From assembly GCA_021568835.1 (NCBI GenBank), contig JAKGSH010000010.1, positions 4,278,001 through 4,342,000 on the forward strand: a stretch of 64,000 nt of DNA. Direction: 5' to 3'. The notes below the pieces were generated by a model that was given only the letters and a program-made list of their open reading frames with translations, did not search any database and was not told where the DNA came from. This document shows, in pieces, positions 58,680 through 64,000 of this stretch. This DNA comes from Streptomyces sp. Tue 6430. Lineage in GTDB: Bacteria; Actinomycetota; Actinomycetes; Streptomycetales; Streptomycetaceae. The position numbers and the translations under genes are program-made. Each line of letters opens with the position of its first letter. Position 1 is the stretch's first letter.

Positions 58680-61600
58680 GTGAGCTCCTCTTCCTCCACC
58701 AGGCGCCTGCCGCACCCCCAGGGGCGGCAGGGGAGCCGTGGCGCGTACCGGCTGGTCCGGACCCCGCCGGTGCGGGTGGTTCCCCCTCGTCTGGACGCCG
58801 CACAGCGCTCCGTGGTTGACCACGCCACCGGCCCGCTGCTCGTCCTCGCGGGTCCGGGCACCGGGAAGACCACCACGCTCGTCGAGTCGGTCGCGGCCCG
58901 CGTGGCGCGCGGCGGCGACCCCGCGCGCATCCTCGTGCTGACGTTCAGCCGCAAGGCGGCCGTCGAACTGCGCGACCGGATGGCGCTGCGCATGGGCGCC
59001 GCCCGGGCGCCCCGCGCCACCACCTTCCACTCGTACTGCTATGCCCTGGTCCGCGCCGAACAGGACAGCGACCTGTTCGCCGAGCCACTGCGGCTGCTCT
59101 CCGGCCCCGAACAGGACGTGGCCGTCCGCGAGCTGCTGGCCGGCCAGATCGAGCTCCAGCGGCAGGACCTCGCGCACGTGAGCTGGCCCGACGACCTCCG
59201 CGCCTGCCTCACCACGCGCGGATTCGCCGACGAGGTCAGGGCGGTGCTCGCCCGCAGCCGCGAACTGGGCCTGGGCCCCGACGCCCTGGACGCCTTCGCC
59301 GGCCGCATCGGCCGCCCCGACTGGCGGGCCGCGGCCTCCTTCCTCGCCGAGTACCTCGACGTCCTCGACCTGCACGGCGTGATCGACTACGCGGAACTCG
59401 TCCACCGCGCCGTCCTGCTCGCCCACCGCCCCGAGACCGCCCGGCGGCTCGCCGCGCAGTACGACGCCGTCTACGTCGACGAGTACCAGGACACCGACCC
59501 CGCCCAGGTACGGCTGCTGCACGCCCTCGCGGGCGGCGGGCGCACCCTGGTCGCCTTCGGTGACCCGGACCAGTCGATCTACGCCTTCCGGGGCGCCGAC
59601 GTGAACGGCATCCTGGAGTTCCCGCGCGCCTTCCCGCGTCTCGACGGGCGCCCGGCCCCCGTCGAGGTCCTGCGCACCTCCCGCCGCTCCGCGGCCGCGG
59701 TGCTGGCCGCCACCCGGCTCGTGACCCAGCGCATGCCCCTGACCCGCCTGCCGGCGGAGAAGGTCCGCGTCCACCGGGACCTCGCCCCCGCGCGCGAGGG
59801 CGGTGGCGTCGAGGTCTACACCTACCCGACGTCCGGCACCGAGATCGACAACATCGCCGACATCCTGCGCCGCGCGCACCTGGAGGACGGCGTGCCCTGG
59901 GGCGAGATGGCCGTCCTGGTGCGGGCCGGCTCCCGCACGATTCCCACGGTCCGCCGCGCCCTGACAGCCGCGGGCGTCCCCCTCGACATCGACGGCGACG
60001 ACCTGCCCCTGCGTCACGAGCCCGCGGTGGCCCCCCTGCTGACGGCCCTGCGCGCGGTGGCCACGGCGGAGACGGCCTCGGGCCCGGCGCGGCCCGCCGC
60101 GCCGGGGAGGAGGGTTCGGGGGAGGACGGCTCGGAGGGGCGCGGCGGGCCCGCGCGCGGTGGGACACTCCGCGCCGACGGTGAGGCGCCCGCCGACGCGG
60201 AGGGAACAGACGCCCTCGGCCCGGACGCATCCGGCCCGGACGCACTTGCGCTGGACGCATCCGACGCTGACACCACCGTCGCCGACACCGCCGACGCCGC
60301 GCGAGCCGTACCGGACGCCTCCTGCTGGCTCGACACCGAAACCGCCCTCACCCTGCTCACCTCGCCCCTCGCGAGCATGGACGCCGCCGATCTGCGCCGC
60401 CTCGGACGTGCCCTGCGGGACGAGGAACGGGCCGCGGGCAACCCTCTGCCGCCGCCGTCGGACGAACTGCTCACGCGCGCCCTCGCCGAACCGGAGCGCC
60501 TGGCCGTGCACGACCCCGTGTACGCGCGCGGTGCCCAGCGGCTGGGCGCGCTGCTGAGGAAGGCCCGGCAACGCCTCGCGGACGGCGGCACGGCGGAGGA
60601 AGCGCTCTGGGACCTGTGGGAGGGCACGCCCTGGCCCGCCCGTCTGGAACGGTCCGCCCGCCGCGGCGGCGCGGCCGGCCGCAACGCCGACCGCGACCTG
60701 GACGCCGTGTGCGCGCTGTTCGCCACTGCCGCGCGCGCGGAGGAGCGCACCGGCGGGCGCGGCGCGCTGAACTTCCTGACCGAGATCGAGGCCGAGGACA
60801 TCGCCGCCGACACCCTCACCCGGCGCACCGTGCGCCCCGACGCCGTACGTCTGATGACCGCGCACCGCGCCAAGGGGCTGGAGTGGAGCCTGGTGGTCGT
60901 CGCGGGCGTGCAGGAGGGGCTGTGGCCCGACCTGCGCCGCCGCGGCTCCTTGCTGGAGGCCGACCGCATCGGCCGCGACGGACTCGCCGAACCGCTCACG
61001 CCGGGCGCCCTGCTCGCGGAGGAGCGCCGCCTGTTCTACGTGGCCGCCACGCGCGCGCGGGACCGGCTCGTCGTCACGGCGGTCAAGGCGCCCGCGGACG
61101 ACGGCGACCAGCCCTCCCGCTTCCTCACCGAACTCGGCGTCGAGCCCAGGGACGTCACCGGCCGCCCGCGTCGCCCCCTGTCGGTCGCCGCGCTGGTCGC
61201 TGAACTGCGTGCCACCACGGTCGACCCGCGCGTCTCGGAACCGCTCAGGGAAGCCGCGGCCCGCCGCCTCGCCCGCCTGGCCGCCCTGGCCGACGAGGAC
61301 GGCCGGCCCCTGGTGCCGTCGGCGCACCCGTACCGCTGGTGGGGCATGTTCGAGCCGACCGAGAGCAAGGTGCCGCTGCGCGACCGCGACCGGCCCGTCG
61401 TGCTCTCCGGCAGCGCCCTCGAGCAGCTCGCCAACACCTGCGCCCTCCAGTGGTTCCTGGGCCGCGAGGTGAAGGCCGACGCCCCCGCCACGGCCGCCCA
61501 GGGATTCGGCAACGTGGTGCACGTCCTCGCCGACGAGGTCGCCTCCGGACACACCCCGGCCGACCTCGCCGTTCTCACGGAGCGCCTCGACTCCGTGTGG

Positions 61601-62197
61601 AACGCGCTCGCCTTCGACGCGCCCTGGAAGTCGGCGCAGGAGAAGGAACATGCGCGCACGGCGCTCGAGAGGTTCCTGAAGTGGCACGTCATGGACCGCG
61701 CCGGCCGCACGCCCGTCGCGAGCGAGCACGACTTCGACGTCACCCTCGAGGCGGGCGAGTACGAGGTCCGCATCCGCGGCCAGATGGACCGCGTCGAGGC
61801 CGACGGCGACGGCCGGGCCTACGTCGTCGACTTCAAGACCGGCAAACAGGCGCCCACCGCGCGCGAGGTGGAGCGGCATCCGCAGCTCGCCGTGTACCAG
61901 CTCGCCGTGCGCGAAGGCGCCGTCGACGAGGTCTTCGACGGCGCCCGCCCCGAGCAGGGCGGCGCCGAACTCGTGCAGTTGCGCCAGGGCGCCGCCAAGC
62001 GGGACGGCGGCGAAGCCCTGCCCAAGGTGCAGGCGCAGGAGCCGCTCGAGGGCGAATGGGTCGGTGAACTGCTGGCCACCGCGGCCGGCAAGGTCCTCGA
62101 CGAACGGTTCACGCCCACCACCGGCCAGCACTGCACGCACTGCGCCTTCCGCGCCTCGTGCAGCGCCCGGCCCGAGGGGCGCCACGTGGTGGAGTGA
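58680..62197 (+). pseudogene. adnA: UvrD-family helicase-nuclease AdnA, one frameshift
   Basis: GTG 58680, about 1172 residues if repaired. Motor: VLAGPGTGKTTTLVESVAA (Walker A about 57-64), VLTFSRKAAVELRDRM, VYVDEYQDTDPAQ (motif II), FGDPDQSIYAFRGAD, later RLMTAHRAKGLEWSLVVV and LFYVAATRARDRLVV. C-terminal RecB-type nuclease: DFDVTLEAGEYEVRIRGQMDRVE, VVDFKTGK (catalytic DFK), and Fe-S cysteines QHCTHCAFRASC. With the next gene this is the actinobacterial AdnAB end-resection machine (RecBCD-like role). At the G run 60104-60107 one G is missing: GEEGSGEDGSEG then links the two halves through a disordered Asp/Ala linker. As printed, the first half ends after about 140 unrelated residues. Confidence 0.8.
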
Positions 62198-62314
62198 GCC
62201 CGACGACGGGCCACAACGCGGGGCGAGCCGGTGTGACGGACCGCACCAACCGTCCTGACCTGCGTGTTCTGTGCGGCGGCAGGCGTTTTGTCATCGGCTG
62301 TCAGTAGTCGCCAT

Positions 62315-62320
62315 TAGCCT
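62315..62320 (+). promoter_or_regulatory. -10 box of a probable leaderless adnB transcript
   Basis: TAGCCT, six bases, then ATG 62327; no ribosome site. TTGTCA at 62288-62293 is a possible -35, but the spacing (21) is long. Confidence 0.35.
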
Positions 62321-62326
62321 CTCTCC

Positions 62327-64000
62327 ATGCCCGCCCGTATCACCGATCCCGAGCAGCTCAAGGAGCTCCTCGGGATCCCTTTCACCCCGGAGCAGACGGC
62401 CTGCATCACCGCACCGCCCGCCCCGCAGGTGATCGTGGCCGGAGCCGGGTCGGGCAAGACGACGGTGATGGCCGCGCGCGTGCTGTGGCTGGTCGGCACC
62501 GGTCAGGTCGCCCCCGAGCAGGTCCTCGGCCTGACCTTCACCAACAAGGCCGCCGGCGAACTCGCCGAGCGCGTCCGCAAGGCACTGGTCAGGGCCGGCG
62601 TCACCGATCCCGACGTCATCGACCCTGACGACCCGCCGGGTGAACCGGTGATCTCCACGTACCACTCCTTCGCGGGCCGTCTGCTGACCGACCACGGCCT
62701 GCGCATCGGCCTGGAGCCGACATCCCGGCTGCTCGCCGACGCCACCCGCTACCAACTCGCCGCCCGCGTACTGCGTGAGGCACCTGGTCCCTATCCGGCA
62801 CTCACCCGCTCCTTCGCCGACCTGGTCAGCGACCTGCTCGCTCTCGACTCCGAGCTGTCCGAGCACCTGGTCCGCCCGGAGGACCTGCTCGCCTGGGACA
62901 CCGGTCTGCTGCGCGACCTGGAGGGCACCCGGCTCAGCAACGCCGATCTGCGCAAGGTTCCCGAGACCGCCGCCGCCCGGCGCGAACTCGCCGGGCTGGT
63001 GATGCGCTACCGGGCGGCCAAGCGCGAGCGCGATCTGCTCGACTTCGGCGACCAGATCGCCCTGTCCGCCCAGCTCGCCCGGATCCCCGAGGTGGGCCGC
63101 GTCCTGCGCGACGAGTTCCGCGTGGTGCTCCTGGACGAGTACCAGGACACCTCCGTGGCCCAGCGCACCCTCCTGGCCGGCCTCTTCGGCGGCGGAACCG
63201 GCCACCCCGTCACCGCGGTCGGCGACCCCTGCCAGGCGATCTACGGCTGGCGCGGGGCGTCCGTCGCCAACCTCGACGACTTCCCCGAGCACTTCGCCCG
63301 CGCCGACGGCAGCCCCGCGACCCGGCAGGCGCTCAGCGAGAACCGCCGCAGCGGCGGCCGCCTCCTCGACCTCGCCAACGGTCTGGCCGAACCGCTGCGC
63401 GCCATGCACGCGGGCGTGGAGGCGCTGCGCCCCGCCCCCGGCGCCGAGCGCGACGGAACGGTCCGCTGCGCGCTCCTGACCACCCACGCCGAGGAGATCG
63501 CCTGGATCGCCGACTCCGTCGCGCACCTGGTGAACACCGGCAAGGCGCCCGGCGAGATCGCCGTCCTGTGCCGTACGGCCACCGACTTCGCCGAAATCCA
63601 GGGCGCCCTGGTCGCCCGTGACGTACCCGTCGAGGTGGTGGGCCTGTCGGGTCTGCTGCACCTGCCCGAGGTCGCCGACCTCGTCGCCGTCTGCGAAGTC
63701 CTCCAGGACCCCGGCGCCAACGCCGCCCTGGTCCGCCTGCTCACCGGCCCGCGCTGGCGCATCGGCCCTCGCGACCTCGCCCTGCTGGGGCGGCGCGCGC
63801 GGCTGCTCGTGTCCCGCACGCGCGGGGGCGACGGCGACGACCCGGACCGGCGGCTCGCCGAGGCCGTCGAGGGGGTGGACCCCTCCGAGGTGACATCCCT
63901 CGCGGACGCCCTGGACACCTTCCTGGAGACAGCCCTGGAGGGATCCGACGACGGGCTGCCCTTCTCGCCGGACGCGCGCGTGCGCTTCGCCCGGCTCGCC
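62327..64000 (+). CDS. adnB: UvrD-family helicase-nuclease AdnB, N-terminal 558 residues
   Basis: ATG 62327; open to the right edge, so the C-terminal nuclease is not visible. Motor motifs: FTPEQTACITAPPAPQVIVAGAGSGKTTVMAARVLWL (Q motif and Walker A, about 20-56), LGLTFTNKAAGELAERV, STYHSFAGRLLTDHGLRIG, LLDFGDQIALSAQLA, VLLDEYQDTSVAQR (motif II near 267), VGDPCQAIYGWRGAS, ALSENRRSGGRLLDLAN. In mycobacteria AdnA and AdnB form a heterodimer that unwinds and resects double-strand breaks. Here the two genes are 129 bases apart in the same order, with a promoter-like box before adnB. The missing C-terminus should contain a second DFK-type nuclease site. Confidence 0.88.
   Translation, partial: MPARITDPEQLKELLGIPFTPEQTACITAPPAPQVIVAGAGSGKTTVMAARVLWLVGTGQVAPEQVLGLTFTNKAAGELAERVRKALVRAGVTDPDVIDPDDPPGEPVISTYHSFAGRLLTDHGLRIGLEPTSRLLADATRYQLAARVLREAPGPYPALTRSFADLVSDLLALDSELSEHLVRPEDLLAWDTGLLRDLEGTRLSNADLRKVPETAAARRELAGLVMRYRAAKRERDLLDFGDQIALSAQLARIPEVGRVLRDEFRVVLLDEYQDTSVAQRTLLAGLFGGGTGHPVTAVGDPCQAIYGWRGASVANLDDFPEHFARADGSPATRQALSENRRSGGRLLDLANGLAEPLRAMHAGVEALRPAPGAERDGTVRCALLTTHAEEIAWIADSVAHLVNTGKAPGEIAVLCRTATDFAEIQGALVARDVPVEVVGLSGLLHLPEVADLVAVCEVLQDPGANAALVRLLTGPRWRIGPRDLALLGRRARLLVSRTRGGDGDDPDRRLAEAVEGVDPSEVTSLADALDTFLETALEGSDDGLPFSPDARVRFARLA

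Noticed and set aside
58438..58683. 81-aa frame before adnA
   Set aside because: Arg/His/Pro-rich composition typical of non-coding high-GC DNA, and no ribosome site.
1..64000. Transposons, prophage or integrated element
   Set aside because: No transposase, integrase, att-like repeat or tRNA gene seen; composition is even and all genes look like core genes.
1..64000. tRNA, rRNA or classic riboswitch
   Set aside because: I looked in the intergenic stretches and saw no cloverleaf ends or known riboswitch cores; a covariance-model search would settle it.

Overview
This window is very GC-rich with strong third-position G/C bias, frequent GTG starts and frequent 4-base ATGA/GTGA overlaps between neighbouring genes. 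It also carries mycothiol biosynthesis (mshB), a SigE-type sigma factor operon, AdnAB-type helicase-nucleases and MoeZ. Together these point to the chromosome core of a Streptomyces. The gene order is that of an ordinary, conserved mid-chromosome stretch. I see no tRNA or rRNA gene, no CRISPR array, no insertion sequence and no prophage.

Layout. 1-7.4 kb: a broken S9 peptidase, mshB, a membrane protein, a membrane-anchored VanW/peptidoglycan-binding-like protein, SirB1-type and GNAT proteins, and the 7Fe ferredoxin fdxA. 7.5-14.7 kb: lysine/diaminopimelate genes dapC and dapE around two exported proteins, a LOG-family nucleosidase, folP, a DivIVA-domain protein and tag. 14.7-17 kb: an enoyl-CoA hydratase, a DUF3117 protein and an O-methyltransferase. 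17.2-22.3 kb: an envelope-stress operon (ECF sigma factor, zinc anti-sigma factor, HtrA-type protease, TatB). 22.4-31.3 kb: an Mrp/MgtE_N/DUF1003 operon, a lipoprotein, CorA, a SUFU-domain protein and an MFS exporter. 31.4-43.6 kb: mostly conserved housekeeping genes (PHP phosphatase, MarC, NYN protein, a DEAD-box RNA helicase with a repetitive basic tail, ferritin-like protein, TetR regulator, hydrolases). 43.6-50.5 kb: a DUF3152 metalloprotease-like protein, then a tight operon of a PelF-like (DUF3492) glycosyltransferase, a polytopic membrane protein, a sugar-nucleotide epimerase and a Spherulin-4-type hydrolase. 50.5-64 kb: moeZ, two paralogous exported alpha/beta hydrolases, a large kinase-like/LPG-synthase-like membrane protein, an alkyltransferase-like protein and adnA-adnB, the last cut by the window edge.

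The most promising candidate for an under-described system is the operon at 45.3-50.5 kb. Its parts resemble a minimal Pel/galactosaminogalactan-type exopolysaccharide locus: synthase glycosyltransferase, membrane partner, C4-epimerase and matching glycanase.

A caveat applies to the whole window. I find thirteen places where reading frame and protein similarity disagree, and every one is repaired by adding a single G or C, usually in a short G/C run; none needs a base removed. They break seven genes and scramble part of two others. This one-sided pattern suggests uncorrected deletion errors in the assembly rather than seven real pseudogenes. Several genes also lack a ribosome-binding site but have a TANNNT-like box 6-7 bases before the start codon, which suggests leaderless transcripts.
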